The position numbers were made by a program, and so were the translations under genes. A stretch of DNA of 29,185 bases from contig CAMLIT010000048.1 of assembly GCA_946480295.1 (NCBI GenBank), positions 1-29,185 on the forward strand, in the 5' to 3' direction. Positions 1-6,469 of the stretch are shown piece after piece. The notes under the pieces are model-generated. The model saw only the letters and a list, made by a program, of their open reading frames with translations. It made no database searches and was not told where the DNA came from. Origin of the DNA: an uncultured Gemmatimonadota bacterium (GTDB lineage: Bacteria > Gemmatimonadota > Gemmatimonadetes > Gemmatimonadales > Gemmatimonadaceae). The first letter of the stretch is position 1. Each line of letters opens with the position of its first letter.

Positions 1-344
1 AGCAGTGCGTCGTCGGCGGCGAGCCGTCGCACGACGTCCGGGTGGAAGCTGCCGCCGATGCCGTCGGTGACGAGCACCATGCGTCGCGTGGTCGGCGGCG
101 CGAGGCGCGACAGCGTGTCCGCGTACACCGCGACGGGCAGCGCGGTCACCGTGTCGAGCGACATCCAGCCGTAGACCACCGCGTCGAACGCGCCCGCGTG
201 CTGCCGGGCGCTCGAGTCGCTGTGGGGATCCCAGGGCGCGGTGAACGCCCAGTAGGAGCGCGACGTCCCGCCGAACGGGAGGGACGCACACGCCGCGAGC
301 GCGAGGAGCGCGGCGGGAACGATCGAACGGAGTCGTGACGCCAT
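1..344 (-). CDS. Glycoside hydrolase family 18-like lipoprotein, 5'-end fragment (runs off window)
   Basis: Reading the minus strand from the ATG at 342-344 gives an open frame to the window edge (114 codons). It begins with a lipoprotein signal peptide: basic MASRLRS, a hydrophobic stretch and the lipobox LAAC near residue 19. After it come YWAFTAPWDP, FDAVVYGWMSLD and MVLVTDGIGG, which resemble the first strands of the GH18 barrel found in secreted chitinase-like or peptidoglycan-hydrolase-like proteins. The catalytic DxxDxDxE motif would lie beyond the window, so activity cannot be judged. I see no Shine-Dalgarno sequence before the ATG, and an intrinsic-terminator-like hairpin with its T-run ends about 9 nt upstream of it. 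The family call is pattern recognition from a fragment. Confidence 0.55.
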   Translation of the reverse strand, partial: MASRLRSIVPAALLALAACASLPFGGTSRSYWAFTAPWDPHSDSSARQHAGAFDAVVYGWMSLDTVTALPVAVYADTLSRLAPPTTRRMVLVTDGIGGSFHPDVVRRLAADDAL

Positions 345-351
345 GGCCCGG

Positions 352-383
352 AATGAAAAGGTCGGAGGCAGGGGCCTCCGACC
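352..383 (-). terminator. Intrinsic terminator hairpin after the AgmX/TonB-C-like gene
   Basis: GGTCGGAGGC at 360-369 pairs perfectly with GCCTCCGACC at 374-383, a 10-bp GC-rich stem with a 4-nt loop. On the minus strand it is followed by TTTTC. It lies 56 nt beyond the stop of the minus-strand gene at 439-825 and just before the start codon at 344, so it separates two co-directional genes. Confidence 0.75.
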
Positions 384-438
384 AGTAATCAACATGCAGC
401 GGGCCACGCGCGCGAGCGGGCCGCTCCCGGACGCCGCG

Positions 439-825
439 TCAGCTTCGCGATGCGGTCCGGGCGAGCGGCGCGTCGTCGCGCGTCAGGGAGAAGGGATAGA
501 CCACGACCTCCGTCGAGAAGGGGCCGCGATCGAAGCGCCAGTTGTGGACGGCCGTCGTGATGCACGATTCCACCTCCCTGCGTCCCGCGCCATGGAGGCC
601 GGAGCTGGAGATGGCGACGCTGTCCACGCGGCCGGTGGGGAGGACCGTCGCCTCCACCTCGACCGTGCCGGACAGGTGCGGGTTCACGCGCAGGCCGTTG
701 GTCTCGTAGCACCGCTGGATCTCGGCGGCGTGGTGCAGGGCGACCTCGCGGACGTCGGCGTCGGGTCGCACGCTGTCGGCCGGGGTGGCGCCGAGCGAGA
801 GAGCGAAGAGCAGGATGTGCAGCAT
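439..825 (-). CDS. Small exported TonB-C / AgmX-PglI C-terminal-domain-like protein
   Basis: A 128-residue protein. Residues 1-16 look like a signal peptide (MLHILLFALSLGATPA). The rest matches the pattern of the AgmX/PglI C-terminal domain, related to the TonB C-terminal fold: HHAAEIQRCYE near the start, LSGTVEVEATVLPTGRVDSV in the middle, then a second cysteine in EVESCI followed by AVHNWRF. The two cysteines (CYE and SCI) are at the positions usual for this family and could form a disulfide. Such domains occur at the ends of TonB-like and gliding or adhesion-related periplasmic proteins. Here the domain stands alone, without an N-terminal membrane anchor plus proline-rich linker, so energy transduction is not implied. 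The gene is monocistronic, ending in a terminator. Its ATG faces the divergent gene at 951. Confidence 0.65.
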   Translation of the reverse strand: MLHILLFALSLGATPADSVRPDADVREVALHHAAEIQRCYETNGLRVNPHLSGTVEVEATVLPTGRVDSVAISSSGLHGAGRREVESCITTAVHNWRFDRGPFSTEVVVYPFSLTRDDAPLARTASRS

Positions 826-881
826 GGGCGGCTGGGGCGCGCGGGGAGGAGGGGAACGAGCGGTCGTGCGGCGCGGCGCCT

Positions 882-897
882 CTCGTCCGAGGACGAG
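882..897. promoter_or_regulatory. Perfect inverted repeat in a divergent intergenic region
   Basis: CTCGTCC, a 2-nt centre GA and GGACGAG form a perfect 7-bp inverted repeat between the divergent starts at 825 (-) and 951 (+). The position suits an operator or a small leader hairpin. No clear -35/-10 pair was recognised in this 125-bp gap, so the role is inferred only from symmetry and location. Confidence 0.25.
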
Positions 898-950
898 CCG
901 GCTCGGCGGGCCGTCACGTGGCGCGGGCCTTGCCCTCGCGTCTGCCGTTC

Positions 951-1793
951 ATGATTCGCGACCGCTTTCCGCGCCGCGCCGCGGCGCTCCTGCTGATCAC
1001 CCTCGCCCTTCTCGATTGCTCTGCGTCGGCGCGCGACGAGCGCACGGCCAGCGGCAGGCGGGGGCGCGGGGGCGGGAAGGGCACGGTGGACGATTCCAGC
1101 GCCGGCATCATCGCGCCGGCCTCGACGCCGTACCGCGTGGTCGCCGTCGCGAAGCCGGCGTCCGTCACCGGCACCGTGCTCGTCGACGGCGACCTGCCGA
1201 AGGATCGCACGCTCACCGTCGCGCCGGCCGAGCAGCCGGCCTGCGGAGGCACCGTTCCCGATTTCTCGTTCGTGCACACGGGGAACAAGCTCGCCAACGT
1301 CGTGGTCTGGATCACCAACCTGCGCGACGGGAAGCCGCTGCCGGTGGACCGGCGCTTCGAGGTGACGACCGACCACTGCCAGTACGATCCGCGCGTCCAG
1401 GCGGTCGTGACGGGGAGCACGCTGAACGTGCACAACGACGACGACGGCCCGGAGACGACCGCGCTCGTGCGCCTCGGCGGGGCGGACACGCTCGCCCGCA
1501 TCAGCCTGATCGACGACGGCGGCGTCGTGCCGACGGACCGCATCGCCCGCACGCCGGGCGTCGTCGAGCTCCACTCGACGCAGCACCCCTGGTCGCACGG
1601 CTTCGTGCTCGTCTTCGACCAGCCGTACTTCGCCGTGAGCGCGACGGACGGGAGCTTCCGGATCGACTCCCTGCCGCCGGGCCACTACCAGCTCACCGCC
1701 TGGCACGAGCGCGCGCCGGACACGGTGACGCAGGAGTTCGACGTGGGGGCGGGGGAGACGAAGAAGGTGGAAGTAAAGATCAGGCTCCGCTGA
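951..1793 (+). CDS. Exported cupredoxin-like / carboxypeptidase-regulatory-like protein
   Basis: A 280-residue protein if started at the ATG at 951; an in-frame GTG at 918 would add 11 residues ahead of the signal peptide and is less likely. MIRDRFPRR then a hydrophobic core gives a signal peptide. LALLDC resembles a lipobox, but the Asp before Cys is unusual, so lipidation is uncertain. The mature part begins with a Gly/Arg-rich linker and continues as beta-rich sequence: NVVVWITNL, then CQYDPRVQAVVTGSTLNVHN, typical of cupredoxin-like 'methylamine utilization' type proteins with Cys and His at ligand-like spots. HPWSHGF and then FRIDSLPPGHYQLTAWHE follow, the latter like a carboxypeptidase-regulatory/SpaA beta-sandwich. 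Metal binding is possible but unproven. It stands alone on the plus strand and converges with the ABC gene at 1886. Confidence 0.6.
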   Translation: MIRDRFPRRAAALLLITLALLDCSASARDERTASGRRGRGGGKGTVDDSSAGIIAPASTPYRVVAVAKPASVTGTVLVDGDLPKDRTLTVAPAEQPACGGTVPDFSFVHTGNKLANVVVWITNLRDGKPLPVDRRFEVTTDHCQYDPRVQAVVTGSTLNVHNDDDGPETTALVRLGGADTLARISLIDDGGVVPTDRIARTPGVVELHSTQHPWSHGFVLVFDQPYFAVSATDGSFRIDSLPPGHYQLTAWHERAPDTVTQEFDVGAGETKKVEVKIRLR

Positions 1794-1798
1794 GGGGC

Positions 1799-1937
1799 GA
1801 GGGTCGGGGGTCGAGGGTCGAGAAACGCAGTGCGGTAGTGATCCAGGAATCAGGAACTAGTGAGGGCGTGACCAGTTCCTGATTCCTACACCACTACATC
1901 ACTCTCTCGACCCTCGACCCCCGACCCTCGACCCTCG
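1799..1937. repeat. Nested foldback repeat at a convergent gene junction (terminator candidate)
   Basis: The outer arms are tandem GGGTCGA heptamers on the left (about 1799-1823) facing TCGACCC heptamers on the right (about 1905-1937). Inside, GTAGTG at 1835-1840 faces CACTAC at 1892-1897. The inner stem is a perfect 14-bp inverted repeat, AGGAATCAGGAACT (1845-1858) against AGTTCCTGATTCCT (1874-1887), with a 15-nt loop. The element lies between the stop at 1793 (+) and the stop at 1886 (-), where a bidirectional terminator would be expected. Its right half also encodes the last residues of the ABC protein. Confidence 0.8.
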
Positions 1938-3841
1938 GTCCTGAACTGCCCCCTGTAGAGCCGCGCATACAGCCCGCCCCGCGCCAGCAGCTCCTCGTGC
2001 GGGCCCTGCTCGACGATGCGGCCGTGCTCGAGGACGACCACGCGGTCGGCGCGACGCACCGTGCTCAGACGATGCGCGATGATCAGCGTCGAGCGGCCGC
2101 GCAGGAGATCCTCCATCGCGCGCTCGACCAGCCGCTCGCTCTCGTTGTCGAGGCTCGACGTCGCCTCGTCGAGCACGACGACGGCGGGATCGCGCAGGAA
2201 GACCCGCGCGATCGCCAGCCGCTGCCGCTGCCCGCCGGACAGCTTCACCCCGCGCTCGCCGACCTTCGTGTCGTACCCCTCCGGCAGGCGCTCGATGAAC
2301 TCGTGCGCATGGGCGGCTTTCGCGGCGAGGAGGACGGGATCCTCGGGGGACGCGGGACGCGGGACGCGCGGCGCGTCCGACCCCTCGAGGTCGCGATGGC
2401 CGTCATGCCGAGGTGTTCCATCCAACGCCGTCACGCCACCACGCGTCCCGCGTCCCGCGTCCCCCGCGTACTCGATATTCTCCCTGATGCTCCCCGAGAA
2501 CAGCGCCGGCTCCTGGGGCACGAGGCCGATCGAGCCGCGGAGATCGCCGAACGAGAGGTCGCGCACGTCCACGCCGTCGAGCAGCACGGCGCCGCGCGTC
2601 ACGTCCCAGAAGCGGAGGAGGAGGGAAGCGATCGTCGTCTTGCCGGCGCCGCTCGGGCCGACGAGGGCGACGACCTCGCCCGGCGCGATGTCGAGCGTCA
2701 CGTCGTGCAGCACCTCGGGGAGGTGCTCGGCGTAGCGGAAGCCGACGTGCTCGAAGTGCACCGCGCCGCGCACCGGCTTCGGGAGCGGCACCGGCTCCAC
2801 GGATTCGCGCACCGTGGGCTGCGTCTCCAGCAGCTCGAAGACGCGCGTCGCCGCGCCCACCGCCTCCTGATAGTTGCCGAAGAGCGACGCCAGCGATCCC
2901 ACCGCGGCCGCCACCGTGATCGCGTAGAGGAGGAACTGCACGAGCATGCCGGCGGTGAGCTGCCCCTGGAGCACGAGCAGTCCGCCCTCGTAGAGCACCG
3001 CGACGACGCCGCCGAAGGCGATGAAGCCGACGATCCCGAAGAACATCGCGCGGATCCACGCGCGCGCGATCGCCGCCGTCACCACGTCGCGGAGCAGCTC
3101 GCGGTAGGTGCGCGTCTCGAACTCCTCGCGCGTGAAGCTCTGCACGGTGCGGATCTGCGCGAACGCCTCGTCGGCCTGCGCCATCGCCTCGGCGACGCGG
3201 TCCTGCACCCCGGAGCTCGCGCGGCGCAGCCGCCGACCGAAGATCAGCGCGGCGCCGACGACGATCGGGACCACCGCCAGCGTCGTCACCGTCAGGCGCC
3301 AGTGCGTCACCGTCAGCATGATGATCCCGCCGACGAGCAGGAGCGACTGCCGCGACATCTCGGAGATCCACGTGCTGAGCAGCGACTGGAGCAGCGTCAG
3401 GTCCGCCGAGATGCGGCTCGTCAGCTCGCCGGTGCGGCGCTCGGTGAAGAACCCGGGCGACAGCCGCACGAGGTGGGCGAAGACGTCCTCGCGCAGCTCG
3501 GCGATCACCCGCTCCGTCGTCGACGTCAGCAGGTAGACCTGCACGAAGTTCATCACCCCCTGGAGGGCGAAGAGCGCGAGCAGGCCGAGCGCGATGCGGT
3601 TCAGGAGGTGCGCGTCGTGCCGCTGGAACGCCGAGTCGAGCATCCCGCGCACGACGGCGGGGAAGGCGAGCCCGACGCCCGCCGCGATCACGAGGCAGAC
3701 CGCGGCGACGGCGAGCTGCCAGCGGTACGGCCGCAGCCGGGGGAGGATCCTGCCTAACGGCTTCGGCGACGCCAGCCGGCGCGACCGGCGCGGCGCGACG
3801 TCCTCGGCGACCTCGATCGCCCTGTCTTCAGCCGTCTCCAT
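1886..3841 (-). CDS. MsbA-like ABC exporter (fused permease-ATPase half transporter)
   Basis: A 651-residue type I ABC exporter subunit acting as a dimer in the inner membrane; likely substrates are lipids, peptides or drugs, not decidable here. An ABC transmembrane domain with six helices spans about residues 40-330. The ATPase domain follows: Walker A GPSGAGKTT near 395, Q-loop GLVPQEPALF near 440, signature LSGGQRQRLAIAR near 535, Walker B VVVLDEATSSLD near 555, H-loop AHRLST near 590. All catalytic motifs are intact. Between Q-loop and signature, about residues 459-499 are a Gly/Arg/Pro-rich insert encoded by a palindromic repeat; family members usually run straight from RENIEYG to PEDPV. 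The C-terminal tail (EGRGSGVEGRE) is also repeat-encoded. The gene lies 47 nt after ctaB on the same strand and may be co-transcribed with it. Confidence 0.9.
   Translation of the reverse strand: METAEDRAIEVAEDVAPRRSRRLASPKPLGRILPRLRPYRWQLAVAAVCLVIAAGVGLAFPAVVRGMLDSAFQRHDAHLLNRIALGLLALFALQGVMNFVQVYLLTSTTERVIAELREDVFAHLVRLSPGFFTERRTGELTSRISADLTLLQSLLSTWISEMSRQSLLLVGGIIMLTVTHWRLTVTTLAVVPIVVGAALIFGRRLRRASSGVQDRVAEAMAQADEAFAQIRTVQSFTREEFETRTYRELLRDVVTAAIARAWIRAMFFGIVGFIAFGGVVAVLYEGGLLVLQGQLTAGMLVQFLLYAITVAAAVGSLASLFGNYQEAVGAATRVFELLETQPTVRESVEPVPLPKPVRGAVHFEHVGFRYAEHLPEVLHDVTLDIAPGEVVALVGPSGAGKTTIASLLLRFWDVTRGAVLLDGVDVRDLSFGDLRGSIGLVPQEPALFSGSIRENIEYAGDAGRGTRGGVTALDGTPRHDGHRDLEGSDAPRVPRPASPEDPVLLAAKAAHAHEFIERLPEGYDTKVGERGVKLSGGQRQRLAIARVFLRDPAVVVLDEATSSLDNESERLVERAMEDLLRGRSTLIIAHRLSTVRRADRVVVLEHGRIVEQGPHEELLARGGLYARLYRGQFRTEGRGSGVEGRESDVVV
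2346..2466. repeat. In-frame palindromic insert inside the ABC ATPase domain
   Basis: The 24-bp left arm at 2346-2369 is built of GGGACGC heptamers, and the right arm at 2443-2466 is its exact reverse complement. The 73-nt between them is unlike the flanking coding sequence. The element adds about 40 codons without breaking the reading frame of the ABC exporter. Confidence 0.85.
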
Positions 3842-3888
3842 TACTGCCGTCGGTCCGTCGGTCGATCAGTCCCGCGGTCGGCCATGCG

Positions 3889-4782
3889 TCAGCCGACGAG
3901 GCCGCGATCGATGACCATCGCCGCGAAGAGGAGCGCGAGGTAGAGGAGGGAGAACTTGTAGAGCGACCACGCGGGGCGCGTCCAGTCCTTCGTGCGGAAG
4001 ATCTTCACCAGCAGGCTGACGAAGGCGATGTCGAGGAGCCCCGCCATCACGAGGTACGGCACGCCGAGCGAGTGGAACGCCACCGGCAGGAGCGTCAGCG
4101 GGACCAGGATGCCGGTATACCAGAACATCTGCCGCATCGTCTCCTTCTCCCCCCAGACGAGCGGCGCCATCGGCACGCCGGCGCGGCCGTAGTCCGTCTG
4201 CTTCAGGAGCGCGAGCGCCCAGAAGTGGGGCGGCGTCCAGTAGAAGATGATGAGGAAGAGGTAGATCGCGAACAGGTCCACGCGTCCCGTCACCGCCGCC
4301 CAGCCGACGAGGGGCGGGAAGGCCCCCGCCGCACCGCCGATGACGATGTTCTGCGGCGTCGAGCGCTTGAGCCAGCGCGTGTAGATGAAGACGTAGAAGT
4401 AGAAGCCGGCGAGGGCGAGCGCCGCGGTGAGGACGTTCGCGTACTGGGCGAGGAGGAAGGTCGCGGTGGTGGCGAGGAGGACGCCGAACGCGAGCACCTG
4501 CTTCGGGTGCATGCGGCCGCTCGGGATGGGGCGGAGCCGCGTGCGCGCCATGCGATCGTCGATGTCGCGATCGATGTACATGTTGAGCGCGTTGGCGCCC
4601 CCGGCCATCAGGTAGCCGCCGATGAAGACGGCGACGACGAGCTGCCAGTCGGGGTGCCCCGCGACGTACATCGGCGCGATGGTCGTGACGAGGAGGAGCG
4701 AGATGATGCGCGGCTTCGTCAGCATGACGAGGTCGCGCGCCAGCGTGCTGCGCCGCGGTTCGGCGACGGCGAGGTGGGTCAC
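3889..4782 (-). CDS. ctaB: Protoheme IX farnesyltransferase (heme O synthase)
   Basis: A 297-residue UbiA-family prenyltransferase that adds a farnesyl group to heme B, giving heme O for heme-copper oxidases. Nine hydrophobic segments are visible. The first Asp-rich motif [20 protein letters not shown] and the following RPIPSG are characteristic of CtaB, as are [17 protein letters not shown] and [11 protein letters not shown]. Length matches the family (about 290-310). The start is GTG at 4780-4782, whose GTGA overlaps the ctaA stop by 4 nt, so translation is probably coupled. It follows ctaA, which uses its product. Confidence 0.95.
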   Translation of the reverse strand: MTHLAVAEPRRSTLARDLVMLTKPRIISLLLVTTIAPMYVAGHPDWQLVVAVFIGGYLMAGGANALNMYIDRDIDDRMARTRLRPIPSGRMHPKQVLAFGVLLATTATFLLAQYANVLTAALALAGFYFYVFIYTRWLKRSTPQNIVIGGAAGAFPPLVGWAAVTGRVDLFAIYLFLIIFYWTPPHFWALALLKQTDYGRAGVPMAPLVWGEKETMRQMFWYTGILVPLTLLPVAFHSLGVPYLVMAGLLDIAFVSLLVKIFRTKDWTRPAWSLYKFSLLYLALLFAAMVIDRGLVG

Positions 4783-6137
4783 AGGATGTCCGCTCCGCGG
4801 GCGACGATGACGGCCATGGTAGGGGGGCGGGACGCCTCGCGGGACGCGGGACGCGGGACGCGGGACGCGTCCTCGGCACCTGGGGCTTCAGCGCTCGCGG
4901 CTTCCGGCGGGGGCTCGGTGGGCAGCGCCCCCTCAACGGTCGGCTGGGGCGGCACATCGAGCACGGGCGCGGCGGCTTCCACGATCGGCTCCGGCGCCGC
5001 TTCGACCACCGGCTCGACTACCAGCTCCACGATCGGCTCCGGGATCAGCTCCACCGCCGGCGACATCCACGGCTCGACGACGTCGGCTTCCGCCTCCGCC
5101 TCGACCTCGGCGACGGCCAATGCCGAGGCACCGGCCGGCGCCGGAACGCGGATCTCGTCGTGGTCGGTCGTGGGCTCTGGCGCCAGCTCGGCGGCGCCTC
5201 CCGCCTCCCGCCTCCCGCCTCCCGCAAGGTACGCGAACACGAACGTCGACACCCACACCGCCACCCCGACCGCCTCGTGCAGCGACCGGAGCACCGCCGG
5301 CAGGTGCATCCCGATCATCGCCCCCGCCACGAGGATCTGCAGCGCCGCGAAGCCGAACGCGACGCGGCCCGCGATCGCCACGCGGCGCGAGATCCCCCGC
5401 TGCCGCAGCGCGAACGCCATCGCCAGCAGGTAGAAGAACACGGTGAAGGCGAGGACGCGGTGCGTCCCCTGGATGGCGACCGCCTGCCCATCCACCGCCG
5501 GATTCGCCCCGCAGAGCGGGAACGCCCGGCACGCGACCGACCCGCCCGGCACCTTCGCCGTGAGCCCGCCCATGATGACCGTGAGGAACGCCAGCGTCGC
5601 CGCGATGGTCGCGTATCGTGCCGTTCTGGCCGCGGTGCCAGGCGACGTCTCGGCGAGCACGCCTCCCGCCTCCCGCCTCCCGCCTCCCGCGCCCAGCCCC
5701 CCCGCCCTGACCACGGTCACCGCCAGCACCGCGATCAGCGTCATCGCGACGGTCCAGTGGGCCGCCGTCGCGTACGGGGCGTTGCCGAGGAAGACCGTCA
5801 CGGCGCCGAGCGCCGCCGCGAACAGCACCGTGCCGAGCGCGCCGACGGCAGGCCGCAGCACCCCGCCGCGACCCGCGACGCCCGGCTCGTGCCGCTTCCG
5901 CCACGCCACCACGGCGAGCAGCGTCACCGTCGTGATGAGGATCGACGCGATGAGGCGGTGCGTCCACTCGATGATCAGGTCCGGCCGGTCCATCGGCGGG
6001 AACCAGTGGCCGTAGCACTTCGGCCAGTTCTCGCCGCACCCGAGGCCGGAGCCGGAGATGCGCACGATGGCGCCGAACACGAGGTGGGTGTACGCGACGG
6101 CGAGCGCCGCGTAGGAGAGCCGGCGAAGAGTGTTCAT
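4779..6137 (-). CDS. ctaA: Heme A synthase (COX15/CtaA) with repeat-derived inserts and a long tail
   Basis: A 452-residue membrane protein that oxidises the heme O methyl group to give heme A. The ATG at 6135-6137 is chosen because it overlaps the preceding stop as ATGA and starts at the usual N-terminus (MNTLRRLSYAALAVAY). Eight transmembrane helices are visible. The heme-binding histidines are present in EWTHRL, AAHWTV, QGTHRVL and SLHEAVG, and the cysteine pairs in GCGENWPKC and ACRAFPLC. Family proteins are usually 300-350 residues. The excess is two Gly/Arg-rich GGRREAGG segments (about residues 149-160 and 304-315) and a C-terminal tail of about 130 residues rich in Glu, Pro, Ala and Val, ending in another repeat-encoded stretch. 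The catalytic core is complete, so function is likely retained. Confidence 0.93.
   Translation of the reverse strand: MNTLRRLSYAALAVAYTHLVFGAIVRISGSGLGCGENWPKCYGHWFPPMDRPDLIIEWTHRLIASILITTVTLLAVVAWRKRHEPGVAGRGGVLRPAVGALGTVLFAAALGAVTVFLGNAPYATAAHWTVAMTLIAVLAVTVVRAGGLGAGGGRREAGGVLAETSPGTAARTARYATIAATLAFLTVIMGGLTAKVPGGSVACRAFPLCGANPAVDGQAVAIQGTHRVLAFTVFFYLLAMAFALRQRGISRRVAIAGRVAFGFAALQILVAGAMIGMHLPAVLRSLHEAVGVAVWVSTFVFAYLAGGGRREAGGAAELAPEPTTDHDEIRVPAPAGASALAVAEVEAEAEADVVEPWMSPAVELIPEPIVELVVEPVVEAAPEPIVEAAAPVLDVPPQPTVEGALPTEPPPEAASAEAPGAEDASRVPRPASREASRPPTMAVIVARGADIL
4827..4872. repeat. GGGACGC heptamer array in the 3' end of ctaA
   Basis: About five consecutive GGGACGC-like units lie in the last 95 bases of ctaA and encode the SRVPRPASREASRP part of its tail. 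Only one arm is present; no opposed copy was found nearby. Confidence 0.8.
5196..5225. repeat. CCTCCCG heptamer array inside ctaA (copy 1)
   Basis: A 30-bp run of four CCTCCCG units encodes a Gly/Arg-rich GGRREAGG segment directly after the last predicted CtaA helix. It is identical over 30 bases to the array at 5661-5690, in the same orientation. Confidence 0.85.
5661..5690. repeat. CCTCCCG heptamer array inside ctaA (copy 2)
   Basis: A 30-bp array identical to 5196-5225. It encodes the GGRREAGG insert in the loop between the two halves of CtaA. Two identical same-strand copies 465 bp apart in one gene could recombine and delete the second half of the protein. Confidence 0.85.
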
Positions 6138-6361
6138 GGCGCGGGATGCATCGCGCGCCAGGTCATCACGAGCACGGCGCCCAGCCCGATGGCGGGCAGC
6201 ACGACCCAGACGACCTCGGCGGCACTCCGCCAGCGCGACGTGGTGGCGCTCCGTGAATCGACGGGGCGGGTGGTTGCCACCGAGCGGACGATCGCCAGCT
6301 GGGCGACGACACAGACCGCCACGGCGACCCAGAAGAGCGAGTCGGCCAGGGAGAAGCGCAT
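6134..6361 (-). CDS. Small two-helix membrane protein resembling the N-terminal hairpin of cytochrome oxidase subunit II
   Basis: A 75-residue protein with two hydrophobic helices: about residues 7-26 (LFWVAVAVCVVAQLAIV) and 48-68 (EVVWVVLPAIGLGAVLVMTW). The second begins with EVVWVVLPA, very like the EIVWTLIPA motif that opens helix 2 of COX2, and the Arg/Ser-rich linker between helices also fits COX2. The CuA-binding cupredoxin domain of real subunit II is absent. The stop overlaps the ctaA start as ATGA, so the gene heads the heme A operon and is very probably expressed with ctaA and ctaB. A role in oxidase or heme A synthase assembly is inference from position and resemblance; it could instead be an unrelated small membrane protein. 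Confidence 0.65.
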   Translation of the reverse strand: MRFSLADSLFWVAVAVCVVAQLAIVRSVATTRPVDSRSATTSRWRSAAEVVWVVLPAIGLGAVLVMTWRAMHPAP

Positions 6362-6431
6362 CTAGTGGAAGTGAGGGGGGTACCGCCTGAGAAAGCTCGC
6401 CGCGTGCACCGCCGTAATCAACCGTTGCGCC

Positions 6432-6461
6432 CTCGCCATCGACTGGCGAGCGCGCTAGCAT
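6432..6461 (+). promoter_or_regulatory. Hairpin and possible -10 box before the permease gene
   Basis: The 108-bp divergent gap holds a perfect hairpin, CTCGCCA (6432-6438) and TGGCGAG (6444-6450) with a 5-nt loop. Next is TAGCAT at 6456-6461, a possible -10 box only 8 nt before the ATG, which would give a leaderless mRNA. No convincing -35 box was found. Low confidence. Confidence 0.2.
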
Positions 6462-6469
6462 ATCCGACC

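Noticed and set aside
5160..6365. Plus-strand open frame of 401 codons across ctaA
   Set aside because: Arg/His-rich shadow; the minus strand encodes a clear heme A synthase with all ligands.
6365..6469. Earlier start for the amino acid permease
   Set aside because: It adds 35 basic residues not seen in the family; ATG 6470 fits the usual N-terminus.
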